Origin: Acidovorax benzenivorans
GTDB lineage: Bacteria; Pseudomonadota; Gammaproteobacteria; Burkholderiales; Burkholderiaceae_C
Length of the DNA: 64,000 nucleotides
Reading direction: 5' to 3'
NCBI RefSeq assembly: GCF_028680575.1
Contig: NZ_JAPCKI010000011.1
Location: forward strand, 1-64,000
Within the stretch, counting starts at the first letter, position 1, and each line of letters opens with the position of its first letter. The translations under genes and the position numbers were made by a program. The notes beneath the pieces were generated by a model. It had not been told where the DNA came from. It made no database searches and saw only the letters and a list, made by a program, of their open reading frames with translations. Positions 1 to 7,662 of the stretch are shown piece after piece.

Positions 1-66
1 ACCACGCTCGGTCACCTGTTTGACGGCTTCTGCCTTGAACTCAGCCGGGTATCGCACTCTCTTCAT
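1..66 (-). CDS. IS3-family transposase OrfA, N-terminal fragment (runs off the window)
   Basis: The minus strand reads M-K-R-V-R-Y-P-A-E-F-K-A-E-A-V-K-Q-V from the ATG at 66-64. This is the standard opening of IS3-family OrfA, whose helix-turn-helix binds the element's ends. A GGAG ribosome binding site lies about eight bases upstream of the ATG. Only the first 22 codons are in the window, so it is unknown whether the gene is intact. Its role here is as an island-edge mobile element. Confidence 0.75.
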   Translation of the reverse strand, partial: MKRVRYPAEFKAEAVKQVTERG

Positions 67-126
67 TTCTCACTCTCCAGTTCAATTTCGACCTTGATAG
101 GTGTCTATTGAACCGGGTGAAGTCCA
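1..126 (-). mobile_element. End of an IS3-type insertion sequence
   Basis: The first bases encode the start of an IS3-family OrfA on the minus strand. About 35 bases upstream of that start lies a stretch at 100-126 that, read on the minus strand, begins TGGACTTCACCCGG and ends AGACACC, which resembles the terminal inverted repeat of IS407/IS3-group elements. The other end of the element lies outside the window, so the repeat cannot be matched and the target duplication cannot be seen. The exact boundary is inferred. Confidence 0.6.
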
Positions 127-283
127 AGTAATATCACCGCAGCAATCTGGGCTTGCTGAGCCCATTAAATTGGGCACGGCTCCGTCTGCATGTCATCGAG
201 ACTAATTGGCCAATCGTCTGACGAGCACGAAAAGGCCCACGGCAAATCTGAATTGTCGAGGCAGTTCTTACGAGGAGGTTTAG

Positions 284-1816
284 ATGCTCAAGAAGATAAC
301 CAAGTCATCCGGATTCAATGACTCCGAACGAGCGCTAGCTAAGCTGTGCAGTCGCACTTTTCTTGACCTTTGGAGCTATCCGTCACTTTGGAAGCCAGAG
401 GGAAAAAAGGGCATAAATGGTGTGGGCACAGAGCTGTGCGACGTCACGATCGTGTTTGGAAACAGCATCATTCTGTTTTCTGACAAAGACATCAAGTTTC
501 ACTCAGACATTGATGCCACCACAGCATGGAAACGTTGGCGAAAGAAAGCCATTGACTCATCTAGAAGGCAACTGTTTGGTGCCATGAAATGGCTAAAAGA
601 ACGACCCCAGGACGTTTATTTAGACCCCGAGTGCAAGGAGCGATTCCCCTTCATTGAAGCAGATGAGGAGTATGAGTTCTATCTGGTGGCTGTAACCAGA
701 AACACCTATGAGGCCACTGCTCGTTACTTCGGGGGAAACAGCTCAGGATCGTTGATGTTGCATAGTCTTGAGAACTATCCAGAAGAAGAGACTCCCTTCT
801 GTGTGCGAGATAACCGCAAAGAGCACTATGTGCATGTGTTCGACGAAGTTTCCATGAAGATGGTTCTTCAGGAGTTAGACACTGCTCCGGACTTCATCAA
901 ATATCTAAAAGATAAGGAGCATGCAGTCCGTCAACTGCGGTACAGAATAATTCCCGGCGAAGAGGCATTTCTCGGGACTTACATGCTACAAAACGGCCCA
1001 CTCGTTCAGAGACCTTTTGAGAAAATTGCTGGGGCCGCATCTGGCGACTTCGACTTTCTACAGGTCTCAGAAGGAGAATGGGATGCGTACTCAAGTTCAG
1101 GCCTTCAAGCTCATAGACGGCAGTTAAATCGAGGTAGCGCTTTCTGGGATGATTTCATTACTCTTTTTTGCAAAGCAATTTTGGAAGGTTATGCACCTAA
1201 CCCCCTAGGGGCTACAGCGAATATGCACGAGATAGCAGTTCGTTCGCTTGCATCGGTATCTCGGCATTCACGCATTATTCTTTCGGAGACGTATCAAGCC
1301 AAAGTTAAAGAAACGCCGAGGCACGTCCGCAGTTCTCGTATATGGCATACCGAGAACAAAGACCAGCTCATCATTCTTGTGCTGACTCCCCGTCGTCAGG
1401 GAAAAACATACGAAGAATACCGTGAAGAACGTAGGCAGTGGATGCAAAGCTATTGCTACGCAGCCAAAGTCCGCTTCCCCAGCAAAAGCTATTTCACAGC
1501 GATAGGGACGGAGCCAGGTATCGGCGATATTCGTTCGGAGGATGTTTTCACTCTGCACATTCCGGAGCTTTCGCCCGAAGAGCTTGAGTCCACAAAAAAA
1601 CTCATGAAGGAAGAGAACATCCTTAACGATACATGGCAGACAAAGCGCTCAATCTATTCTCAAGATACAGACATAAGAAAGCCAATTCGCAATCAGCTCG
1701 TTACCCCAGGGCGGAATGATCCGTGTGGGTGCGGGTCGGGCAAAAAATATAAGAAATGCTGTCTTGGTCGTGGCTATGACATGGGCGCTGTGCATGGGTT
1801 GGTGCACCCACGATGA
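284..1816 (+). CDS. SEC-C motif protein with possible nuclease-like N-terminus
   Basis: This 510-residue protein ends in a SEC-C zinc-binding motif (residues about 482-500, NDPCGCGSGKKYKKCC), a module found at the end of SecA and on many unrelated proteins, including island-borne ones. The N-terminal third has a strand pattern with E50, D53 and a D67-K68 pair in the context GxELCDVTIVFGNSIILFSDK. This recalls PD-(D/E)xK nuclease cores, but the usual acidic residue two before the lysine is a serine, so the assignment is tentative. No signal peptide or membrane segment is seen. A strong GAGGAGG ribosome binding site precedes the ATG. Its AT-richer composition compared with the rest of the island suggests a separate acquisition. 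The function is unknown, and SecA itself is excluded by the lack of any helicase motif. Confidence 0.7.
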   Translation: MLKKITKSSGFNDSERALAKLCSRTFLDLWSYPSLWKPEGKKGINGVGTELCDVTIVFGNSIILFSDKDIKFHSDIDATTAWKRWRKKAIDSSRRQLFGAMKWLKERPQDVYLDPECKERFPFIEADEEYEFYLVAVTRNTYEATARYFGGNSSGSLMLHSLENYPEEETPFCVRDNRKEHYVHVFDEVSMKMVLQELDTAPDFIKYLKDKEHAVRQLRYRIIPGEEAFLGTYMLQNGPLVQRPFEKIAGAASGDFDFLQVSEGEWDAYSSSGLQAHRRQLNRGSAFWDDFITLFCKAILEGYAPNPLGATANMHEIAVRSLASVSRHSRIILSETYQAKVKETPRHVRSSRIWHTENKDQLIILVLTPRRQGKTYEEYREERRQWMQSYCYAAKVRFPSKSYFTAIGTEPGIGDIRSEDVFTLHIPELSPEELESTKKLMKEENILNDTWQTKRSIYSQDTDIRKPIRNQLVTPGRNDPCGCGSGKKYKKCCLGRGYDMGAVHGLVHPR

Positions 1817-1852
1817 CCATCACGCGATTCACGTCCAGCGCAGAAAGGGAGG

Positions 1853-2355
1853 TTAGCCACTCGTTTTCCCCACCAAATACTCCGCCCACCACTGCATCAG
1901 TTCGATTCGGTCGACCATGTACGGGTGCGGTGGTATGCGACCCGAATCTCCCTCTGCTCCCCGCGCCAGAGCTGTCTCTCGATCACATCCGGACTCGATC
2001 CGTGTTGGTTGTCCACTGCCAAGAACAAAGCCCGGAATCGTTGGGCCGTGGCGATGCTCGTGTAGCCCATTCGCGCGTGCGCTGAGTTCAAGGTGTTCTC
2101 GCGCAGGGCTTTCTGGGGTAGTACGGGATTGGGATCACCAGCTCGCGGCCGCTGCTGATGAGCTCGATCCTGGCCAGCACTTCGAGGGCCTGTTTGGACA
2201 GGGGCACCTTGTGTTCCTCGCGCTTCGTCATGCGCCTTGCGGGGGATGGTCCACTGGGACGCCTTGCGGTCGATTCCCACCCACCGCGCACTTCCCCCGT
2301 GTGCTGCGAGTGACAGCAATGGCTACAACCCGCAGTCTGGCGAGCGGCCACGGCT
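1853..2355 (-). pseudogene. Decayed P4-type integrase, C-terminal remnant
   Basis: Three minus-strand frames together spell the C-terminal half of a tyrosine integrase. One stretch reads KREEHKVPLSKQALEVLARI, a shifted frame reads ENTLNSAHARMGYTS followed by the box II region and VAYHRT, and a third frame ends VDRIELMQWWAEYLVGK and then a stop. These correspond to the linker, the catalytic core and the tail of the family, but at least two frameshifts separate them. The catalytic HxxR has become QRFR. It lies just downstream of the intact integrase, so an older element probably used the same site, or the gene was partly duplicated and decayed. Confidence 0.75.
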
Positions 2356-2391
2356 TTCATCGTGGATGCTGCGGGCTCTTTCTCCCGATAC

Positions 2392-3624
2392 CTATGGCAG
2401 CGAGCCCGGTGCTTTTTCGGAACGTAGCTCATCAAGATAATCCGCCCAGCGCTGCATCATCCGCGTACGGTGCGCCATGTACTGCGTGCGGTTGTACGCC
2501 CGACCATTGGCGTCCTTGACCGCGTGGGCAAGTTGCGCCTCAATCACAAGCGGATCAACGTCCAAACGCTCCGCAAGCATCGTACGAGCCGTGGCACGAA
2601 AGCCATGCCAAGTTTGCACATCTGGCGTGTAGCCCATGGAGATCAGGGCGGTGCGCACTGAATTCTCTGATATGGGGCGTTCATGGTTACGCTCGCCCGG
2701 AAACACCAGCTTGCTTCGGCCAGTCAGAGCGTGAAGTTCGCGAAGAATGGCCACTGCCTGAGTCGGTAGAGGCACTAGGTGTGGCTCCCCGTGCTCTTTA
2801 CCGTCCTTGCCACGCTTCATGCGAGCCGCAGGGATGGTCCAAAGCGCTGCTTTCAGATCAATTTCCGCCCAGGCCGCAGCCCGCAGCTCCCCCGGCCGCT
2901 GAAACAGCAAGGGCGCAAGCTGCAATGCAGTTCGCACGATTGGCCCGCCCCGGTAAGCCTGAATGGCGCGCAGCAACGTTCCAAACTGGACAGGATCAGT
3001 GATCGCAGCGAAGTGCCGTCCCCTGTAAGGCGAAAGTGCGCCCTTGAGGTCACCTGTGATATCCCGCCCCACGCGGCCCGTAGCGACGCCATAGCGCCAC
3101 ACCTGCCGCGCGAGCATGAGCCCACGGTCTGCCGTTTCTATCGCACCGCGTTCTTCGATCTTGCGCAAGGCGGCCAGCAGCTCCATGGGGGAGATATCGA
3201 CCATGCGCCGTTCCCCAAGCCAGGGGAACAGATCGCGCTCAAACTGTCGGAGGGCTCTCGTAGCGTGGCCTTCGCTCCACACGGGAATTTGCTTGGTGTG
3301 CCACTCCAGGGCCACCATCTGAAAAGAATCGCCCTCGGGGTTCATTGCCTTGAGCTTTTCCACCTTGCGAGCCTGAACCGGGTCAACCCCGGTGGCCTTC
3401 TGTTGTTTTGCTGCATCCCTCGCCCTGCGAGCAGCCGTCAGGGAAACCATGGGGTAGCTGCCCAGCGCCAACTGCTTTTCCTTGTTGTTGATCCGGTACT
3501 TGAGAAACCAGCGTTTGGACCCGTTCGGGCTGACTTGCAAATAAAGCCCGGCCGAATCACTGAAACGGGCTTGCTTGCGCTCGGGGGGACAAATTGCGTT
3601 GCGGCACTCAAGGTCAGTCAGCAT
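2392..3624 (-). CDS. P4-type tyrosine recombinase (island integrase)
   Basis: This 410-residue site-specific recombinase presumably integrates and excises the surrounding island. It has the N-terminal arm-binding DUF4102 domain (residues about 1-90), a core-binding domain (about 100-200) and a catalytic domain. The catalytic residues are visible: R243 in RPGELR, H340 and R343 in HGFR, H367, and Y377 in AYNR. The length is normal for the family. The ATG overlaps the first of five GGGGGTACA repeats, so the enzyme probably binds next to its own promoter. P4-type integrases usually sit beside the tRNA gene used as the attachment site, but no tRNA is seen on either side here, so the site may be different or may have been disrupted by the IS and integrase remnant to the left. 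Confidence 0.92.
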   Translation of the reverse strand: MLTDLECRNAICPPERKQARFSDSAGLYLQVSPNGSKRWFLKYRINNKEKQLALGSYPMVSLTAARRARDAAKQQKATGVDPVQARKVEKLKAMNPEGDSFQMVALEWHTKQIPVWSEGHATRALRQFERDLFPWLGERRMVDISPMELLAALRKIEERGAIETADRGLMLARQVWRYGVATGRVGRDITGDLKGALSPYRGRHFAAITDPVQFGTLLRAIQAYRGGPIVRTALQLAPLLFQRPGELRAAAWAEIDLKAALWTIPAARMKRGKDGKEHGEPHLVPLPTQAVAILRELHALTGRSKLVFPGERNHERPISENSVRTALISMGYTPDVQTWHGFRATARTMLAERLDVDPLVIEAQLAHAVKDANGRAYNRTQYMAHRTRMMQRWADYLDELRSEKAPGSLP

Positions 3625-3763
3625 GGGGGTACAAAACGATGGATAACAGTAAGCGGTGGGGGTACAGACTCCCCTATGGCGAACCCCCTTCTACAGAGGG
3701 AAGTGGGGGTACAAAACACCGATTTCACCAGATTTCTCTGCTTGTACCCCCATTTGTACCCCC
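3625..3763. repeat. Five GGGGGTACA repeats upstream of the integrase
   Basis: Three direct copies of GGGGGTACA begin at 3625, 3658 and 3705; the first and third extend to GGGGGTACAAAAC. Two inverted copies (TGTACCCCC) lie at 3743-3751 and 3755-3763. Several copies of a short motif in both orientations directly upstream of a tyrosine integrase gene are what arm-type integrase sites look like. Binding by the integrase is inferred, and a regulator or excisionase could bind instead. Confidence 0.7.
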
Positions 3764-3828
3764 AGTTTGCGTTGGCTGGGGATGGACAAGCCTGGACGAC
3801 CATGGACGCTAAGCCCTTGATTTACCAA

Positions 3829-3866
3829 AGAAAAAGGGCATCCACTGGATTAGTGTGGACGCCCTT
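3829..3866 (-). terminator. Rho-independent terminator, minus strand
   Basis: AAGGGCATCCAC at 3834-3845 pairs with GTGGACGCCCTT at 3855-3866 with one mismatch and a nine-base loop. Read on the minus strand the stem is followed by TTTTTCTTT. It would end transcription coming from the AlpA-type gene and insulate the integrase promoter. The rest of the roughly 440-base gap between integrase and AlpA gene holds no recognisable gene. Confidence 0.65.
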
Positions 3867-4067
3867 GGACGGGTGTATGGGGCTGGCGTCAATTGAATGA
3901 AACCTGGAAACCCGCATAGAAGCTGGATTTCACTTTTTTATTTTTTGACTTGTTCCCCCGTTTGTTCCCCCACCTTGTTCACCATAAGCTGCCGCGTGAA
4001 AAGTTTTCGATAGAGGCGGCCTCATGACAAATCAATTTGGGCAACCCAAGATGCCATCACCACATCG

Positions 4068-4433
4068 TCAGCGAGCTCTACATTGCTCCATCGGAGACAG
4101 ACCATCCACACGCCGCGCTATCCAGCTTCGTACTGCCTTGGCTGACCATGAGGTCGCACGCTGCCCGATCTTGATAGAACCCGGAAACTGCCCTCGCGCC
4201 ATTTGGTCGTAAAGGGCCGAGCGGCACATCCCCGTCAAGCGCAGCACCTCTGGCAACCGCAACAGGCGGTCTTCGTCGCCTCCATCTTCCAAAGGCGGCC
4301 TTCGCATCGACTCACCACTATCCAGCAGCGACAACGCCTGCCTCATCAACTGGGCAGCACGGTCGGTTTTTTCTCTATCGACAGCCTCCCGTTGGTTCCC
4401 GCGGTCCTTGCGATTCTGTGCGGCTGGTCTCAT
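4068..4433 (-). CDS. AlpA-family DNA-binding regulator / excisionase-like
   Basis: The C-terminal part (RLLRLPEVLRLTGMCRSALYDQMARGQFPGSIKIG, continuing into SWSAKAVRSWIARR) is a typical AlpA winged helix-turn-helix, as found in phage P4 Vis/AlpA and island excisionases that act on attP and the integrase promoter. The N-terminal 50 residues are charged and without assignment. The start at 4433 is preferred over an earlier in-frame ATG because AGGGAG lies four to five bases upstream of it and the family rarely has a long N-terminal extension. A perfect 14-base palindrome lies just upstream, which fits autoregulation. Its position next to the integrase supports a role in excision control. Confidence 0.82.
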   Translation of the reverse strand: MRPAAQNRKDRGNQREAVDREKTDRAAQLMRQALSLLDSGESMRRPPLEDGGDEDRLLRLPEVLRLTGMCRSALYDQMARGQFPGSIKIGQRATSWSAKAVRSWIARRVDGLSPMEQCRAR

Positions 4434-4453
4434 ATGGCTCCCTTTCCGATCCT

Positions 4454-4467
4454 GCGACACCTGTCGC
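4454..4467. promoter_or_regulatory. Palindrome upstream of the AlpA gene
   Basis: GCGACACCTGTCGC is a perfect inverted repeat (six-base arms, two-base centre) 20-34 bases upstream of the AlpA-type start codon. Its position suits an operator. Which protein binds it is not known. Confidence 0.45.
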
Positions 4468-4672
4468 CGATTCCGTAGAGTGCCAGGGACATCCGACCCA
4501 TTCCATCCATGCAAGCGCAGCCCAGCGCACCAGGGCAAATACTCCTATGGCTGTTCATCCGGCGGGATTTCTCCGTGATCCCGAAGCGGGGCAACTCCAG
4601 CCTCCCACACCCATTCGGATACACAACCTATTGAGACACGACATCCAAGCGCGCTCGGCCCCCTCTTCTACC

Positions 4673-6013
4673 TCACGGCGGCATCCCACCGAGTGTTCGG
4701 GCCGCCTGCTCAAGCCCGCCCAGGATGGCGTCAAGAACACGCGGTGAGAAGTCCTGTGGCAATTCGGCTTGCACCTCGGCGATGGCCGCTGGAGTCCGGG
4801 CAAGGATTTCTTCGATGATCGGCTCGGCGGTCGAGGCATAGCCGACCTTCTGCACGGTGCTATTGAAGTGCCTTCGCTGGATACCTTGCATCTCATAGTG
4901 CCGGTTTTTGCCGAGCAAGGCCATTGCCAACTTGATTTCATGTGGCGACCACTGGTTCGGAGCGTTGCCCAACACCGGATAAACCGACATTACGTCGTAC
5001 AGCGGGGTCGACTGGAAACGCCCGCGTGGCAGAAGCTGGATACTGAAATTCTTGGCATGGCCATCGGGTGCTCGCAGCAACCAGAACAACACCTGAGCCG
5101 CCATCAGCGTTTTCATGTCGGCTTCGGCATTCACCGATTGCCGCAGTGTGCCAAACAACGCCTTGAGTCCAGGGCCGCCGTCGTTCTCATATTTGCGCAA
5201 TGGCGAGCAGCCCTCGACCTGGCAAAAATCTTCCTGCGGCAGACGCATGAACCACTGCCCATTGGGTGCGATGCGCCTATCGAATCGCTCCACTACCAGC
5301 ACGCGCTGTCCGCCAAAGGTCGCTATGCGGGCATCGGCCACCGGCAAGCCATAGGCCTTCAGCAGCCGCAAACACAGCCATTCGTTGTCGACGGACGTGC
5401 TGAAGTCCGACTGTCGCCCTCCCATCAGGCCGAGCGGGAGCTTGAAGATGTGGCTCGTCGGCGTGGCACCACGCGGCACGAGCCATTGCCCGCCCCACCA
5501 CAGGAAGGCCGTCTTCTCCTGCGCACCGGCCAGCGAGATGCGGAAATCGGCATCCGGGTCTCGGCCCGCAGCGAAGGCCTGCGGCGAAACGGTTTCGATC
5601 AGGTGCCGCTCGATAGCCTCCTCGGACAGGGGATCGCCCTCGATTCGATCGAAACCAGTGGGCACCTCGTCTTCATCCAGGATCTGGACGGCGCCTACGC
5701 AATCGCGCCCGATAGCCTTCAACAAATCGAACGGTTCGGTCGAGCCCGTCCGGAATCGCTCGGCCACGCGGCGACGGATCGCGTCACTGTCCGGAAGCAG
5801 GTTGTCGAAGTAGTTCGAGACCTTTTCGCCCTTGGCCGGCAGATTCTGCAGATTGAACGGCAGGGACAGGGACAGCGGCCGGCCGATATCAGCCCCCATC
5901 CAGTCCGGGTCGTACTGCAGTTCCACCTCGCCGCGAGCGGGAATCGTCCACCGGCCCACGCGGACACCATTGGTCCAGATAGACAAGCTGCGGCTATGCG
6001 ATCGACGTCCCAT
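4673..6013 (-). CDS. hipA: HipA-type serine/threonine kinase toxin
   Basis: HipA kinases phosphorylate a cytoplasmic target (glutamyl-tRNA synthetase in E. coli) and induce dormancy when not held by HipB. This 446-residue protein has the N-terminal couple-HipA domain (residues about 10-115) and the C-terminal kinase domain. The LAGAQEK loop at 161-167, the catalytic D317 and N322 in DGHAKNFSI, and the metal-binding D340 in PLYD are all present, so it looks active. The start at 6013 follows the hipB stop by a single base, and longer in-frame starts would lie inside hipB. The pair is co-transcribed. Next to an integrase it probably acts as an island stabilisation module. Confidence 0.92.
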   Translation of the reverse strand: MGRRSHSRSLSIWTNGVRVGRWTIPARGEVELQYDPDWMGADIGRPLSLSLPFNLQNLPAKGEKVSNYFDNLLPDSDAIRRRVAERFRTGSTEPFDLLKAIGRDCVGAVQILDEDEVPTGFDRIEGDPLSEEAIERHLIETVSPQAFAAGRDPDADFRISLAGAQEKTAFLWWGGQWLVPRGATPTSHIFKLPLGLMGGRQSDFSTSVDNEWLCLRLLKAYGLPVADARIATFGGQRVLVVERFDRRIAPNGQWFMRLPQEDFCQVEGCSPLRKYENDGGPGLKALFGTLRQSVNAEADMKTLMAAQVLFWLLRAPDGHAKNFSIQLLPRGRFQSTPLYDVMSVYPVLGNAPNQWSPHEIKLAMALLGKNRHYEMQGIQRRHFNSTVQKVGYASTAEPIIEEILARTPAAIAEVQAELPQDFSPRVLDAILGGLEQAARTLGGMPP

Positions 6014-6014
6014 C

Positions 6015-6278
6015 TCACCAATCCGTGGTCGGCGCCGTCGACACCGCAGCGCTACCCCGGGTCCCAACGGCCAGTTCAAGGCCCAGCGCGGCACACCATG
6101 CAAGAAGTTGCTCCACACTCAGTTCGTGGGCGTTGAGTTCCAGATGAGAAACCCGTGACTGGCTCAGGCCGATGCGGCTGGCCAGCGCCGACTGGGTCAA
6201 CCCCTGCGCCTTGCGCGCGGCCTGCAGCATCGACCCCAGTTGGCCGGCAGTGACCAGCGGATGTGATGTCGTCGCCAT
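6015..6278 (-). CDS. hipB: HipB-type antitoxin (XRE repressor)
   Basis: This 87-residue protein carries a Cro/C1-type helix-turn-helix in its first two thirds (QAARKAQGLTQSALASRIGLSQSRVSHLE). HipB binds operator DNA as a dimer, represses the operon and neutralises HipA. The alanine- and threonine-rich tail is as expected for the disordered HipB C-terminus that is degraded by Lon. It is the first gene of the operon and is followed one base later by hipA. Two AGATA-N9-TATCT boxes lie upstream. Confidence 0.9.
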   Translation of the reverse strand: MATTSHPLVTAGQLGSMLQAARKAQGLTQSALASRIGLSQSRVSHLELNAHELSVEQLLAWCAALGLELAVGTRGSAAVSTAPTTDW

Positions 6279-6296
6279 GGCTGATACCTGAAATTC

Positions 6297-6341
6297 AGAT
6301 AAACGGAAAATATCTCAAAAACAGATATTAGTCAAATATCT
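6297..6341 (-). promoter_or_regulatory. Paired hipBA operators
   Basis: Two 19-base boxes of the form AGATA-N9-TATCT lie at 6297-6315 and 6323-6341, starting 26 bases apart. The second has seven-base arms (AGATATT and AATATCT). Paired, evenly spaced inverted repeats directly upstream of hipB match the way HipB operators are arranged in E. coli, though the core sequence differs. The A+T-rich stretch between them is probably the promoter. From 6342 to about 6690 no gene was recognised. Confidence 0.7.
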
Positions 6342-6691
6342 GACATTCAACTATTTCTTGGCATTGCACAATGCGCTTGGATGATGCAACCTGACGGATG
6401 CTCTCACTCGATTGCGCCCAAGCCATGCCTGGTCCATGGACATGATCAGCAAACTAACCCATAGGTCGCACTCTTTCAAATCAGGCGGAGCCACCCGCAT
6501 GCTCCTCAGGGTGCCAGAGGAGTTCGTCAATCCCAACCACTGAAGCGCAACACAGCGAAGACATCGACGCTGACATCAACGAGAAATCTACACAGAGGAG
6601 GCGCAAACCGGTGTATGCGATTCGCCCAAACCGAGCAGCGGACCCATCAATCTAAAATACTGTTGTTTTTTCCAGTATTATCGAAAAAGTC

Positions 6692-6741
6692 GAACTGGTG
6701 GGACTCACCAGTTCACGATACTTGGCGCTAAAATCTAACTT
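6692..6741 (+). promoter_or_regulatory. Palindrome and probable promoter of the sspBCD operon
   Basis: GAACTGGTG and CACCAGTTC form a perfect nine-base inverted repeat around GGACT (6692-6714). A TAAAAT hexamer at 6729-6734 lies only seven bases before the sspB ATG, and no Shine-Dalgarno sequence is present. This suggests a leaderless transcript controlled by a repressor bound to the palindrome. A clear -35 element is not visible, so the promoter call is tentative. Confidence 0.45.
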
Positions 6742-7662
6742 ATGAAGACCACATCAAAACTTAGCGGAGGGATTCCGGCCCACTTTTCCGGGCATGAAAC
6801 ATTCCCCCTCCGTCAAATGTGGCTCAAAAAGGCCTTTGACGAATCAATCGAAAGAGGTCTCATCCGCAAATCTACGTTCTCTGATGAGAACGCGATCGCC
6901 TCCTTCGGGGTCGGCAAGAATATGGTCGCGTCCATCCGACATTGGGCCTTGGCATGCGGTGTAATGCGTGAGAGCGACGATGGGTTCCGCATAGGCAACC
7001 TCGCCATCGAGATCCTTCAAGACGGCGGTCTCGATCCCTACGCTGAGAGTCCATCTACGGCTTGGCTAGCCCACTGGCAACTCGCAGGCCGATGCTTCCG
7101 CTCGACCACTTGGCATTGGCTATTCAATCATGTGACGGCCCCGACCTTCACGCGCCAAGAGCTCGAAGAGCCGCTCGCGCGATACGCCCGCGAGCTCGAC
7201 CCCAAACATCGGCTTTCGGCCTCGACGATCTCGCGCGATTTGGAGACTTGCCTCCGAAGCTACGCGCCTCGCGCGGCCGGCGGCTCGCCCGAGGACTTCG
7301 CCGAGCCGCTACTGGGTGAATTGGGTCTGCTGCAAGAAGTCCACAAGGGCCAATACGCCTTCCGTCGCGGCCCCAAGGCTTCGCTGCACGACGGCGTCTT
7401 CGCGTATGCCTTGGTCGACTTCTGGGACCGCGAGGCCGAAGGCCAAAGCTCGCTGGCCTTCGAAACCGTCGCATACGCCGAAGGCTCTCCGGGACGGGTC
7501 TTCAAACTCGACGAAGAATCGATCGCGCAGCGGCTTATCGCCCTCTCAGACTTCACGGGGCGCAGGCTCGAATGGACCGATTCCGCGGGACTCCGCCAGG
7601 TCCACCGCAAGCACATGACCCGGGAAGACATCAAGAACATGGTCAGGCGCGCCTATGACTGA
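6742..7662 (+). CDS. sspB: SspB-like DUF4007 protein of DNA phosphorothioation
   Basis: This 306-residue protein opens with HFSGHETFPLRQMWLKKA, the signature of the DUF4007 family. In the SspABCD system SspB is the DUF4007 protein; it nicks DNA and is needed for single-stranded phosphorothioate modification. It is the first gene of a three-gene operon and overlaps the next gene by eight bases. An in-frame stop lies immediately upstream, so the ATG is the earliest possible start, and no ribosome binding site precedes it. DUF4007 proteins also occur with Dnd-type genes, but the partners here (no DndD or DndE) point to Ssp. The function is assigned from family and context, since the nicking residues cannot be picked out by eye. 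Confidence 0.8.
   Translation: MKTTSKLSGGIPAHFSGHETFPLRQMWLKKAFDESIERGLIRKSTFSDENAIASFGVGKNMVASIRHWALACGVMRESDDGFRIGNLAIEILQDGGLDPYAESPSTAWLAHWQLAGRCFRSTTWHWLFNHVTAPTFTRQELEEPLARYARELDPKHRLSASTISRDLETCLRSYAPRAAGGSPEDFAEPLLGELGLLQEVHKGQYAFRRGPKASLHDGVFAYALVDFWDREAEGQSSLAFETVAYAEGSPGRVFKLDEESIAQRLIALSDFTGRRLEWTDSAGLRQVHRKHMTREDIKNMVRRAYD

Noticed and set aside
3743-3763. Possible CRISPR-like repeats near the integrase
   Set aside because: The units are nine bases, unevenly spaced and in both orientations, so they are protein-binding sites rather than an array.
2779-3900. Plus-strand 373-codon open frame across the integrase
   Set aside because: The integrase on the other strand has all catalytic residues; this frame is cysteine- and proline-rich without any motif.
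4769-6136. Plus-strand 455-codon open frame across hipA
   Set aside because: It is the complement of hipA and hipB, whose motifs are clear on the minus strand; the plus-strand translation shows no family pattern.
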